The translations under genes and the position numbers were made by a program. A model generated the notes under the pieces. That model ran no database searches and was not told the DNA's origin. It was given only the letters and a program-made list of their open reading frames with translations. From Candidatus Puniceispirillum sp. (GTDB taxonomy: Bacteria > Pseudomonadota > Alphaproteobacteria > Puniceispirillales > Puniceispirillaceae), in the NCBI GenBank assembly GCA_016778825.1, contig JADHOU010000043.1:1-9304 (forward strand): a DNA stretch of 9,304 bases, written 5' to 3'. Below are positions 1 through 4,969 of the stretch, in pieces (the first letter of the stretch is position 1; each line of letters starts with the position of its first letter).

Positions 1-285
1 GAATCTGAAGGTCATAAACTGCTTCCCATTGGCGTTTTGCAACAGCTTATCCGCTTTTATGGTGACAAGATGGAACCGATTTTATCGCGCTATCTCGAAC
101 GGTCGATGAACGCATTTCTTGATCATCAAGTCCAAGCCGAAGACGCGCTTGGTGCCAGTTTTGACGCCATCCGTAGCAGCGGAAACGGCACAGCAGCAGC
201 CAAGAATGTGACCTCAACGGATAATCTAAAGCTCATTCGCGATGAATTTGACCAATTAAAGGCCAAGCTCGATCGGCTTGGCTAG
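1..285 (+). CDS. phaR: PhaR, polyhydroxyalkanoate synthesis repressor (3' part)
   Basis: The reading frame is open from base 1 to a TAG stop and gives the last 94 residues of a protein that starts outside the window. The stretch EGHKLLPIGVLQQLIRFYGD, followed by a Y-L-E-x-S-M-x-A-F segment, matches the conserved centre of PhaR, the alphaproteobacterial regulator that represses phasin and PHA genes and binds PHB granules. The N-terminal DNA-binding domain (about 60-90 residues in the family) is not visible. The tail is rich in Ala, Ser and Thr and ends in a short charged helix (LIRDEFDQLKAKLDRLG) that could be a coiled coil. The gene converges on folB, with only 6 nt between the two stop codons. 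Its last 21 coding bases form a perfect hairpin. Identification is from remembered family sequence, and only the C-terminal half can be judged. Confidence 0.85.
   Translation, partial: ESEGHKLLPIGVLQQLIRFYGDKMEPILSRYLERSMNAFLDHQVQAEDALGASFDAIRSSGNGTAAAKNVTSTDNLKLIRDEFDQLKAKLDRLG
262..282 (-). terminator. Possible folB terminator inside the 3' end of phaR
   Basis: There is a perfect 7-bp inverted repeat: GCCAAGC at 262-268 and GCTTGGC at 276-282, with a 7-nt loop TCGATCG. Read on the minus strand, downstream of the folB stop, it is followed by CTTTAATTGG, a short and imperfect T-rich stretch. On the plus strand it is followed by TAGATCC, with no T tract. It could end folB transcription, but the U tract is weak and the repeat may simply be coding sequence for AKLDRLG. 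Confidence 0.35.
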
Positions 286-291
286 ATCCAG

Positions 292-642
292 CTAAAGATT
301 GCTCAGCTGATAGGCGATAGCTTCACAATCATTATAGGCATCAGGTTTGGATGTTCGAATTCGAACCGATTGCACATCATCCAATGCCCGTAACGCGTCA
401 AACAAGGTTCGCGCCAAGGTTTCTTGAAGATCATAATGACGCGCCGAAACAATGCTTAAAATCGTTTCGCGGATAAGGTCGTAATTCAATGTCCTATCAA
501 CCTTGTCATCCACAGGCTCGGTTGCTGGATAGAGCCGCACTTCAGCGTCGATTTTGATCCGCTGCGTGTTGGCGCGCTCGGCGTCATAGATGCCAATCGA
601 GGCTTGGCATTCCAAACCTTGTAAAATAAACCGCCGGTCCAT
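292..642 (-). CDS. folB: Dihydroneopterin aldolase (FolB)
   Basis: The product is 116 residues, a normal FolB length. It cleaves 7,8-dihydroneopterin to 6-hydroxymethyl-dihydropterin and glycolaldehyde in cytoplasmic folate synthesis. Aligned by eye with E. coli FolB, the key residues are present: Glu22 in IGIYDAER, Tyr54 in LNYDLI, Glu74 in LQETLA and Lys99 in TSKPDA. The frame extends upstream to another ATG at 751-753, but that extension overlaps the HAD gene and does not resemble FolB. I therefore chose the ATG at 640-642, where MDRRFILQGL matches the family N-terminus and TGGAG lies about 8 nt upstream. It starts 28 nt after the HAD stop, so the two genes are probably co-transcribed. FolX epimerase or a bifunctional enzyme is possible, because the families are hard to separate by motif. 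Confidence 0.87.
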   Translation of the reverse strand: MDRRFILQGLECQASIGIYDAERANTQRIKIDAEVRLYPATEPVDDKVDRTLNYDLIRETILSIVSARHYDLQETLARTLFDALRALDDVQSVRIRTSKPDAYNDCEAIAYQLSNL

Positions 643-670
643 ACCGCAACTCCACAATATCCAAATCGCC

Positions 671-1666
671 TCAAAGGCTATTGACCATCCAATCAGGACG
701 AATGTCGCAAGCCTCACAATAAGGCAATGCCGCGCGTGACCGAAACAATCCATGATCAGTGACCAGAACGCTTGTCATGCCAGCGGCATTCCCCCCGAGT
801 ATATCAGTGTGTAAGCTATCACCAACCATGGCAATGCGTTTATGATTTAGCGGCTGGTCAAGCAATCTTGCCATCCGCGCCAGCGCCAAATCAAAGGCGG
901 GCTGATAGGGTTTGCCATACCATCTAACATCAATTTCTATCGCGCGAATCGCCGCCTTTTGCATCATGCGGGCTGTCCAATAGCCCGGTTCGGCGGAAAA
1001 TTGGTCATTGGCCTGCGGTGCGCTGACATCAGGATTGGCGATGTGAACCGGACGTGGGCGCGCCATCATCGCCGCCTCAAAAGCCGCCTGATCCGACTCA
1101 CCCCATTCGATCGCCCCCAAAAACACAAACGCATCAGCACGAGTCCAGAAATCATCATCATGGCCATAAATCATTATATTTTTGCCAGCAAGCGGTTCAA
1201 TCACCCGTCCAAAACAACCAATAATATCATCAGTTGCCAAAAGCGCTTCGGGCGATCCAGCAAGCTGGGCAACAAGCGCATCACGACTGGACAAAACATC
1301 ATCGCGTTTGATCGGAAGCTGCCAGTCCTGATATTTCACAAATGCGCGTTCAGCTGAAAAACTGCCGCCATTGGTCAGAACCAGCACCGGCTTGGCCTTG
1401 CTGGCAGCCGCATCAAGTAATGTTTTGATTCCCTCAATCGGGCCATCACCAATATTGATGACCCCATAGCCGTCAAGCACCAGCCCGTCAAATTCATCCA
1501 AAATATCAATAAGCCGCGGCGATGTTTGGCATGCGCCATCCCTGCCTGCCACTGGCATGATTGGCCGCAAAGCCTGATAGATTGCCATCACCGCATCAAG
1601 GCCAAGCGCATCTGAGGCCAAAATCTTAACATGCTCAATCTCAACCTGCTTTATTTCAGCCAGCAC
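671..1666 (-). CDS. HAD superfamily class IIA hydrolase (TIGR01459-like)
   Basis: This 331-residue protein carries the four HAD motifs in order: LVLDGYGVI (nucleophile Asp65), LVLTNGG (Thr98-Asn99), WYGKP (Lys252), and MVGDSLHTDILGG (Asp283, Asp288). The large cap between motifs II and III and the GNAAGM ending fit class IIA (NagD-like), probably the alphaproteobacterial family TIGR01459. The expected activity is phosphatase on a small phosphorylated metabolite; the substrate is unknown. Position +2 from the nucleophile is Tyr67, where most HAD phosphatases have the general-acid Asp. About 55 residues precede motif I, more than usual, so the start could be further in. I kept the GTG at 1664-1666 because AAAGAGGA lies 7 nt upstream of it. 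It ends in TGA and is followed after 28 nt by folB. Confidence 0.8.
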   Translation of the reverse strand: MLAEIKQVEIEHVKILASDALGLDAVMAIYQALRPIMPVAGRDGACQTSPRLIDILDEFDGLVLDGYGVINIGDGPIEGIKTLLDAAASKAKPVLVLTNGGSFSAERAFVKYQDWQLPIKRDDVLSSRDALVAQLAGSPEALLATDDIIGCFGRVIEPLAGKNIMIYGHDDDFWTRADAFVFLGAIEWGESDQAAFEAAMMARPRPVHIANPDVSAPQANDQFSAEPGYWTARMMQKAAIRAIEIDVRWYGKPYQPAFDLALARMARLLDQPLNHKRIAMVGDSLHTDILGGNAAGMTSVLVTDHGLFRSRAALPYCEACDIRPDWMVNSL

Positions 1667-1673
1667 GGCGATA

Positions 1674-1681
1674 TCCTCTTT
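1674..1681 (-). promoter_or_regulatory. Ribosome binding site of the HAD gene (GTG start)
   Basis: On the minus strand the sequence reads AAAGAGGA, then 7 nt (TATCGCC), then GTG. This strong Shine-Dalgarno is the reason for choosing the GTG start. Its first three bases belong to the inverted repeat at 1679-1707. Confidence 0.65.
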
Positions 1682-1707
1682 GCACCTGATTTATGACGAT
1701 GTGCAAA
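1679..1707. repeat. Inverted repeat next to the HAD ribosome binding site
   Basis: TTTGCAC at 1679-1685 and GTGCAAA at 1701-1707 form a perfect 7+7 inverted repeat around a 15-nt spacer. It lies in the 74-nt gap between the DM13 gene and the HAD gene. In the minus-strand transcript the hairpin would end inside the AAAGAGGA ribosome binding site, so it could modulate translation. As DNA it could equally be a dimeric operator. The stem is short and AT-balanced, so chance is not excluded. Confidence 0.35.
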
Positions 1708-1740
1708 TCCCATCATCGGTGGAGCATAGAGACAAACAGC

Positions 1741-2097
1741 CTAATTTTCCAGTCGCACCGCGGTGATGAATTGTTTGAACGTCTCACACCATATTACCAC
1801 CGCATCATATTCATCAAGATCAATGGCTGGCGGAAGATCCAGCGCAAAATTTTCAAAAGTCTTCACCGCACCTATTTGCCGTGATTCGGCCTTTATCGCC
1901 AGAAAGCTCGTGCCATCATCAACAAATTCCGGCGCAAGATACAGCCGGTAATCAGGGTTGGGCGAAATTGTGCCATCAAGCCAGATTTTATTGGCATTCA
2001 TCATTATGGTGCCATCACCCCTGTGAAGCACATCTGATCCAGGCAGATCACGAACGAATCTGCCGCGCCGTTCAGCACTGCTTGCAAGCGCCTGCAC
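1741..2097 (-). CDS. DM13-domain protein, apparently cut off from its membrane anchor
   Basis: The open frame gives 118 residues from a GTG at 2095-2097 to a TAG. FVRDLPGSDVLHRGDGTI, PNPDYRLYLAPEFV, the GAVKTFENF segment and the ending VVIWCETFKQFITAVRL are characteristic of the DM13 domain, a beta-sandwich proposed to take part in extracytoplasmic redox reactions through its conserved Cys. The Cys is present in WCETF. Related alphaproteobacterial proteins have one N-terminal membrane segment ending in a YLLPILTA-like motif. Here that segment lies immediately upstream in the same frame (2107-2235), but a TAG at 2104-2106 separates the two. The GTG start has no convincing Shine-Dalgarno, and the shortened product would lack a signal or anchor. 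It is either a pseudogene or an assembly error, or it depends on readthrough. Confidence 0.6.
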   Translation of the reverse strand: MQALASSAERRGRFVRDLPGSDVLHRGDGTIMMNANKIWLDGTISPNPDYRLYLAPEFVDDGTSFLAIKAESRQIGAVKTFENFALDLPPAIDLDEYDAVVIWCETFKQFITAVRLEN

Positions 2098-2103
2098 CGC
2101 CGC

Positions 2104-2235
2104 CTAATCAAGACCCAGACCCGCGGTTAGAATCGGCAAAAAATAAACCCCAAGACCCAACCCAACCGCACCGCCAATGCCAAGACCTGCAATCAACCCG
2201 AAAATAGCGGCACGTCCAGCCTTTGCACAAATCCA
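2104..2235 (-). pseudogene. N-terminal membrane anchor of the DM13 gene, split off by an in-frame TAG
   Basis: Read on the minus strand in the DM13 frame, these codons give a hydrophobic, glycine-rich segment: AAIFGLIAGLGIGGAVG, then LGLGVYFLPILTAGLGLD, then TAG. That is a clear single transmembrane helix ending in the FLPILTA motif seen in intact DM13 relatives. No ATG or GTG opens the segment. The only in-frame ATG upstream (2239-2241) is followed at once by TGA (2236-2238), and the TTG at 2194-2196 would remove half of the helix. So the frame is interrupted at its beginning and again just before the DM13 domain. TAG and TGA serve as ordinary stops in neighbouring genes, which argues against recoding. 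Confidence 0.55.
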
Positions 2236-2270
2236 TCACATGATAGCCAAGCCAGCCCTATTCGTGCCCC

Positions 2271-2301
2271 TATCAAGCTGGCTATTGGTATTTTCTGTCA
2301 A
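2271..2301 (-). promoter_or_regulatory. Possible promoter for the minus-strand DM13/HAD/folB group
   Basis: A consensus -35 hexamer TTGACA lies on the minus strand at 2301-2296. The -10 region is poor: the best match is TTGATA at 2276-2271 with a 19-nt spacer, or CTTGAT with 18. The position, about 60-100 nt upstream of the membrane-anchor segment, would suit the group, but only half of the element is convincing. Confidence 0.3.
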
Positions 2302-2377
2302 GTTGGCGTGCCTCATTTTCGGCGCATCAGAAAAGTTTTTTCTTGCCTGCAAATCATACCCATAAGATGCTTTTGAA

Positions 2378-2397
2378 ACGGTGCGGTTTGGCACCGT
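2378..2397. promoter_or_regulatory. Inverted repeat, candidate operator of the MR/MLE gene
   Basis: ACGGTGC (2378-2384), spacer GGTTTG, GCACCGT (2391-2397) is a perfect 7+7 inverted repeat ending 27 nt before the ATG of the enolase-superfamily gene. No T run follows on the plus strand, so it is not a terminator for that direction. Sugar-acid genes of this type are often controlled by GntR- or LacI-type regulators that bind such dyads, but no regulator gene is visible in the window. Confidence 0.45.
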
Positions 2398-2424
2398 AAA
2401 ACAGCAGGCTTGGCAGTTAGCATT

Positions 2425-3645
2425 ATGAAACTTCAAACGATTGAAACACATATTGTAAAAACGCCGCCACCGGGCTTTGGCGGTCGTTATTTCATTTTTG
2501 TGGTTTTGCAAACCGCCTGCGGCATTCGCGGATATGGCGAAATCTATGCTGCCAGCTTTGCCCCCGAAACAGTGTCGACAATGGCGGCAGATGTGTTTGG
2601 TCGTTATCTTGAAGGTCAAAACCCATTTGAAATTGAACGATTCTGGCGGCGCGCCCATGGATCGGGGTTTTCGCACCGACCCGACCCTTCCATGCAGGGC
2701 GTTGTCAGCGGGCTGGAAATGGCCTGCTGGGATATTGTCGGCAAAGCGCTTGATCGGCCTGTCTATGATCTTCTTGGGGGCAAGGTGAATGAGTGGCTGC
2801 GAACCTATACCTATCTTTACCCGCGTGCCGATCAAGATGCAGCCAGCTTTTATAATGATGCCAGCGCCAGCGCCGAAGCTGCCGCCGGTTATGTCAGTGA
2901 TGGCTTTACCGCTGTCAAATTTGATCCGGCTGGCCCTTACGGTGTTTTTGATGGTCGCCAGCCAGATTTGGACGCGCTTCGCCGGTCGGAAGATTTCTGC
3001 CGCGAGATCCGGGCGGCGGTTGGCGATCGCGCCGATCTGCTGTTTGGCACGCATGGCCAATTTACCCCGGCTGGGGCGATCCGGCTTGCCAAGCGGCTCG
3101 AAGCCTTTGACCCGTTGTGGTTTGAAGAGCCAACACCGCCTGATATGCCCGAAGCGATGGCCAAAGTGGCAAACGCCACCTCAATTCCAGTTGCCACTGG
3201 CGAGCGGCTTTGCAGCAAATATGAGTTTTCGCGCGTCCTGCAATGCGGGGCAGCCGCCATTTTACAGCCGAATCTTGGGCGTGCTGGTGGGATTTTAGAG
3301 GGCAAGAAGATTGCCGCCATTGCCGAGCCTTATTATGCACAGATTGCCCCGCATCTTTATTGTGGGCCGGTTGTTGCCGCTGCCAATATCCAGCTTGCCG
3401 CCTCGATACCCAATTTCCTGATTCTCGAATCAATCCAGAAAATGGACGGGTTTCACGCCGCGTTGCTTGCCAAACCGCTTTGTTGGGAAGATGGGCACAT
3501 CATTCCGCCAACGACGCCCGGGCTTGGCATTGAATTAAATATGGATGTTGTTGCCCAAAATCCGTGGGATGGGTCAAGGCTGCATCTCGAAATGGCACCG
3601 CATCCCTTTGATCCGGGGCGCGATGGCCCCTTTGCCGGCGGCTAG
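2425..3645 (+). CDS. Enolase superfamily (mandelate racemase/muconate lactonizing enzyme) protein
   Basis: This is a 406-residue protein with the usual two parts: an N-terminal capping domain (about 1-125) and a TIM-barrel. Barrel landmarks are VKFDPAG (Lys165), GTHGQ (208-212), PLWFEEP (Glu234), ATGERL (Glu260), ILQPNLGRAGG and IAPHLYCGP (His309). They place it nearest the mandelate-racemase/galactonate-dehydratase subgroup, so dehydration of a sugar acid is the likely reaction; the substrate is unknown. By my alignment with D-galactonate dehydratase, His210 and His309 match the catalytic histidines, but the first metal-ligand Asp is Gly208 and the dyad Asp is Asn283. The frame also opens at a TTG (2410-2412). 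I preferred the ATG, where MKLQTIETHIV resembles the family start, although neither has a strong Shine-Dalgarno. An upstream inverted repeat may be its operator. It is transcribed divergently from the DM13 gene. Confidence 0.8.
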   Translation: MKLQTIETHIVKTPPPGFGGRYFIFVVLQTACGIRGYGEIYAASFAPETVSTMAADVFGRYLEGQNPFEIERFWRRAHGSGFSHRPDPSMQGVVSGLEMACWDIVGKALDRPVYDLLGGKVNEWLRTYTYLYPRADQDAASFYNDASASAEAAAGYVSDGFTAVKFDPAGPYGVFDGRQPDLDALRRSEDFCREIRAAVGDRADLLFGTHGQFTPAGAIRLAKRLEAFDPLWFEEPTPPDMPEAMAKVANATSIPVATGERLCSKYEFSRVLQCGAAAILQPNLGRAGGILEGKKIAAIAEPYYAQIAPHLYCGPVVAAANIQLAASIPNFLILESIQKMDGFHAALLAKPLCWEDGHIIPPTTPGLGIELNMDVVAQNPWDGSRLHLEMAPHPFDPGRDGPFAGG

Positions 3646-3652
3646 CTGGCGG

Positions 3653-3666
3653 CGGCGATATCGCCG
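3653..3666 (+). terminator. GC-rich palindrome after the MR/MLE gene, possible weak terminator
   Basis: CGGCGATATCGCCG is a perfect 14-nt palindrome 7 nt past the MR/MLE stop codon. As RNA it gives a 5-bp stem with an AUAU loop, followed by UUGAAUUUG. The U tract is broken, so termination here is possible but not certain. Confidence 0.35.
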
Positions 3667-3793
3667 TTGAATTTGCGGTGAAACCGACTGCCAATCGCAT
3701 TTGCATGCGTTACCAGCCGCAGCCCGCTCGAAGCCAAGACAATGACGCGGCGTAAAACCATGATAGAAAAGGGGAACAAAAGCATCTGGACAC

Positions 3794-3821
3794 TTGACAG
3801 CGAGACCTCGAAGCGTATATT
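3794..3821 (+). promoter_or_regulatory. Sigma70-type promoter of rplU-rpmA
   Basis: TTGACA at 3794-3799 and TATATT at 3816-3821 are separated by 16 nt, which is a near-consensus housekeeping promoter. Transcription would start near 3828 and leave a leader of about 168 nt before rplU. High expression is expected for ribosomal protein genes. The spacer contains a small dyad CGAG-AC-CTCG (3801-3810). Confidence 0.7.
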
Positions 3822-3836
3822 TCAGCCCGCTGTCGT

Positions 3837-3958
3837 GCTTTAACATTGTTGTTTAAGCGCCGCTGCCCCATTGGTGGGGGAAAAGCGACTGGCCGGAAAC
3901 CCGTCCACAGCTGATGAGATGATTGAGGTGACTAAAGGCTTTTGCGACTATCGCGGGT
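3837..3958 (+). promoter_or_regulatory. Structured 5' leader of the rplU-rpmA mRNA
   Basis: Three pairings are seen by eye. The first is an imperfect hairpin GCTT-T-AAC / GTT-T-AAGC at 3837-3858 with a six-base loop. The second is CGCT (3861-3864) with AGCG (3884-3887), enclosing CCCCA/TGGGG (3866-3870, 3875-3879) around a TTGG loop. The third is a long-range pairing ACCCG (3899-3903) with CGGGT (3954-3958), with GTCcAC/GTGAC and GCGA-CTA-TCGC possible inside it. The leader may be an r-protein autoregulatory site, but I do not recognise it as a described RNA family. Confidence 0.4.
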
Positions 3959-3982
3959 CTTTCGCCACCAAACTGTTTAGGT

Positions 3983-3987
3983 AAGGA
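3983..3987 (+). promoter_or_regulatory. Ribosome binding site of rplU
   Basis: AAGGA lies 8 nt before the ATG at 3996 and fixes the start of L21. It lies 25 nt past the last leader pairing, so it appears open in the simplest fold. Confidence 0.65.
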
Positions 3988-3995
3988 AGATCGCC

Positions 3996-4484
3996 ATGTA
4001 CGCTTTGGTGAAGACCGGTGGCAAACAATATCGCGTTTCAAAGGATGACACCATTCTGGTGGAACGTCTGTCCGCTGAGGAAGGCGAACAAATCATTTTG
4101 AACGACATCGTCATGCTTGGCGATGGCGACAAAGTTACGATTGGCACACCGCTTGTTGATGGCGCTGGTGTCAGCGCAACGGTTGTCCGCCAGACACGTG
4201 GGCCAAAAATCATTATCTTTCGCCGCAAACGCCGGAAAAACCATCGGCGCACCCAAGGTCATCGTCAGGATTTAACCCTGCTGAAGATCATTGATATTGC
4301 CGAAGATGCAAAAAGCCTGAAAACAGCAAAGCCTGCTGCCAAGGCCGCGCCGAAAAAAGCCGCTGCAATTGATGCGCCTGCCAAAAAGGCCGCCGCACCA
4401 AAAGCCGCCGCTGCGAAAAAAGCTGCGCCTAAGGCCGCCGCTGCGAAAAAGCCAGCTGCAAAAAAGGCCGCAACAAAAGACTAG
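3996..4484 (+). CDS. rplU: 50S ribosomal protein L21 with a C-terminal Ala/Lys tail
   Basis: Residues 1 to about 105 are a canonical L21: MYALVKTGGKQYRV at the start, IGTPLVDGAGVSATVV in the middle, and the RNA-binding RRKRRKN plus RRTQGHRQDLTLLKI block at the end. L21 binds 23S rRNA in the 50S subunit. The protein has 162 residues against about 103 in E. coli. The extra ~50 residues are almost only Ala, Lys and Pro and would be flexible and strongly basic, like histone-H1-type tails. Such extensions occur on L21 in some Alphaproteobacteria. At DNA level the tail contains an exact 17-nt direct repeat with a 30-nt period. A good Shine-Dalgarno (AAGGA) precedes the start. rpmA follows after 52 nt and is expected on the same mRNA. 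Confidence 0.96.
   Translation: MYALVKTGGKQYRVSKDDTILVERLSAEEGEQIILNDIVMLGDGDKVTIGTPLVDGAGVSATVVRQTRGPKIIIFRRKRRKNHRRTQGHRQDLTLLKIIDIAEDAKSLKTAKPAAKAAPKKAAAIDAPAKKAAAPKAAAAKKAAPKAAAAKKPAAKKAATKD
4404..4450 (+). repeat. Short tandem-type repeat in the L21 tail
   Basis: GCCGCCGCTGCGAAAAA occurs exactly at 4404-4420 and again at 4434-4450, a 30-nt period that repeats ten residues of the Ala/Lys tail. Repeats like this can lengthen or shorten the tail by slippage or recombination without breaking the frame. Confidence 0.6.
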
Positions 4485-4536
4485 ATAAAGACGATGCCGC
4501 AATCGCGGTTATGAACAGATAGAAGGTTGGTAGAAA

Positions 4537-4806
4537 ATGGCACATAAAAAAGCAGGCGGTAGTTCCAGAAACGGTCGCGACTCGGCTGGCCGCAGACTTG
4601 GTGTAAAAAAATTTGGCGGCGAGGGCGTTCTTGCTGGCAATATCATTGTTCGCCAGCGCGGAACTAAAGTGAATCCCGGACAAAATGTCGGCATGGGCAA
4701 AGACCACACATTATTTGCACTGATCGAAGGCAAGGTTGCTTTCCGTGAAAAATCAGGTGGCAAGATGTTTGTGGCAGTCGAGCCGATGGCCGAGGCTGCT
4801 GAATAG
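4537..4806 (+). CDS. rpmA: 50S ribosomal protein L27
   Basis: This 89-residue protein matches L27 over its whole length. It starts [20 protein letters not shown], the flexible N-terminus that reaches the peptidyl-transferase centre, followed by [34 protein letters not shown] and a C-terminal EGKVAF strand. The N-terminus begins directly at the functional AHKK sequence, without the cleaved leader of Firmicutes L27. AGAAGG lies 10 nt upstream of the ATG. It follows rplU and is closed by an intrinsic terminator about 60 nt downstream, so rplU-rpmA appears to be a complete two-gene unit. Confidence 0.97.
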   Translation: MAHKKAGGSSRNGRDSAGRRLGVKKFGGEGVLAGNIIVRQRGTKVNPGQNVGMGKDHTLFALIEGKVAFREKSGGKMFVAVEPMAEAAE

Positions 4807-4814
4807 CGCCTTTG

Positions 4815-4829
4815 GCATCAAAATGATGC
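4815..4829 (+). repeat. Small perfect hairpin after rpmA
   Basis: GCATCA-AAA-TGATGC is a 6-bp stem with a three-base loop, 8 nt past the rpmA stop. No T run follows it. It may protect the mRNA 3' end or be chance. Confidence 0.3.
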
Positions 4830-4867
4830 ATGGAGCGTGGTTTATTCCGGCAGCCGTGCAATGATTG

Positions 4868-4901
4868 AAGGGGGATGACGATTGTTATTCCCCTTTTATT
4901 T
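4868..4901 (+). terminator. Intrinsic terminator of rplU-rpmA
   Basis: AAGGGGGAT (4868-4876) pairs with ATTCCCCTT (4887-4895), giving nine pairs including one G-U, around a 10-nt loop. TTATTTAT follows directly. Stem, loop and U-rich tail fit a Rho-independent terminator for transcription coming from rpmA. Confidence 0.8.
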
Positions 4902-4916
4902 ATCGGGTGACGCATA

Positions 4917-4969
4917 TTGCCACGGCAACGCCATGATGGGCATGGCAAATGGCGTTGATAACCTTGCCG
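4917..4969 (+). promoter_or_regulatory. Nested inverted repeats upstream of obg
   Basis: Three perfect dyads share bases. TTGCC/GGCAA lies at 4917-4928. CAACGCCAT/ATGGCGTTG (4926-4934 and 4949-4957) has nine pairs. CGGCAA/TTGCCG lies at 4923-4928 and 4964-4969. Because they overlap, only some can form at once, as in an attenuator or a multi-site operator. They lie between the rpmA terminator and the obg start. I could not find a clear -35/-10 pair here. Confidence 0.4.

Larger units (their letters stand above)
3646..3995 (+). other. 350-nt non-coding gap before rplU
   Basis: I see no convincing gene here. From left to right it holds a perfect GC-rich palindrome (3653-3666), a small hairpin CGCAT-TTGC-ATGCG (3696-3709), a strong sigma70-type promoter (3794-3821), and a hairpin-rich leader running to the rplU ribosome binding site. 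A 33-codon ATG frame (3742-3843) overlaps the promoter and has no clear ribosome binding site. Confidence 0.7.

Noticed and set aside
643..753. N-terminal extension of FolB to an upstream ATG
   Set aside because: The 37 extra residues overlap the HAD gene, are hydrophobic in an arbitrary way, and do not match FolB. The ATG at 642 gives the normal protein.
959..1357. 132-codon plus-strand frame opposite the HAD gene
   Set aside because: The minus-strand frame carries all HAD motifs; the plus-strand translation has no recognisable domain and no ribosome binding site.
2104..2106. TAG in the DM13 frame as a recoded sense codon
   Set aside because: TAG is the ordinary stop of phaR, folB, the MR/MLE gene, rplU, rpmA, proB and proA in this window, so a genome-wide reassignment is ruled out. 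Only local readthrough remains possible.
2410..2424. TTG as an alternative start of the MR/MLE gene, adding five residues
   Set aside because: The ATG at 2425 gives a family-like N-terminus, and the TTG has no better ribosome binding site.
2236..3060. 274-codon open frame on the minus strand opposite the MR/MLE gene
   Set aside because: It is antisense to a clearly conserved enzyme, its composition is arbitrary, and no domain is recognisable. Long antisense frames are common opposite such codon usage.
3742..3843. 33-codon ATG frame in the gap before rplU
   Set aside because: It runs straight through the best promoter of the window, has no clear ribosome binding site, and resembles no protein I know.
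3909..3935. CTGATGAG in the rplU leader, resembling the core of a hammerhead ribozyme or a box C motif
   Set aside because: The nearest GAAA lies before it with only about 12 nt between, too short for the helices a hammerhead needs, and no cleavage site or flanking stems fit.
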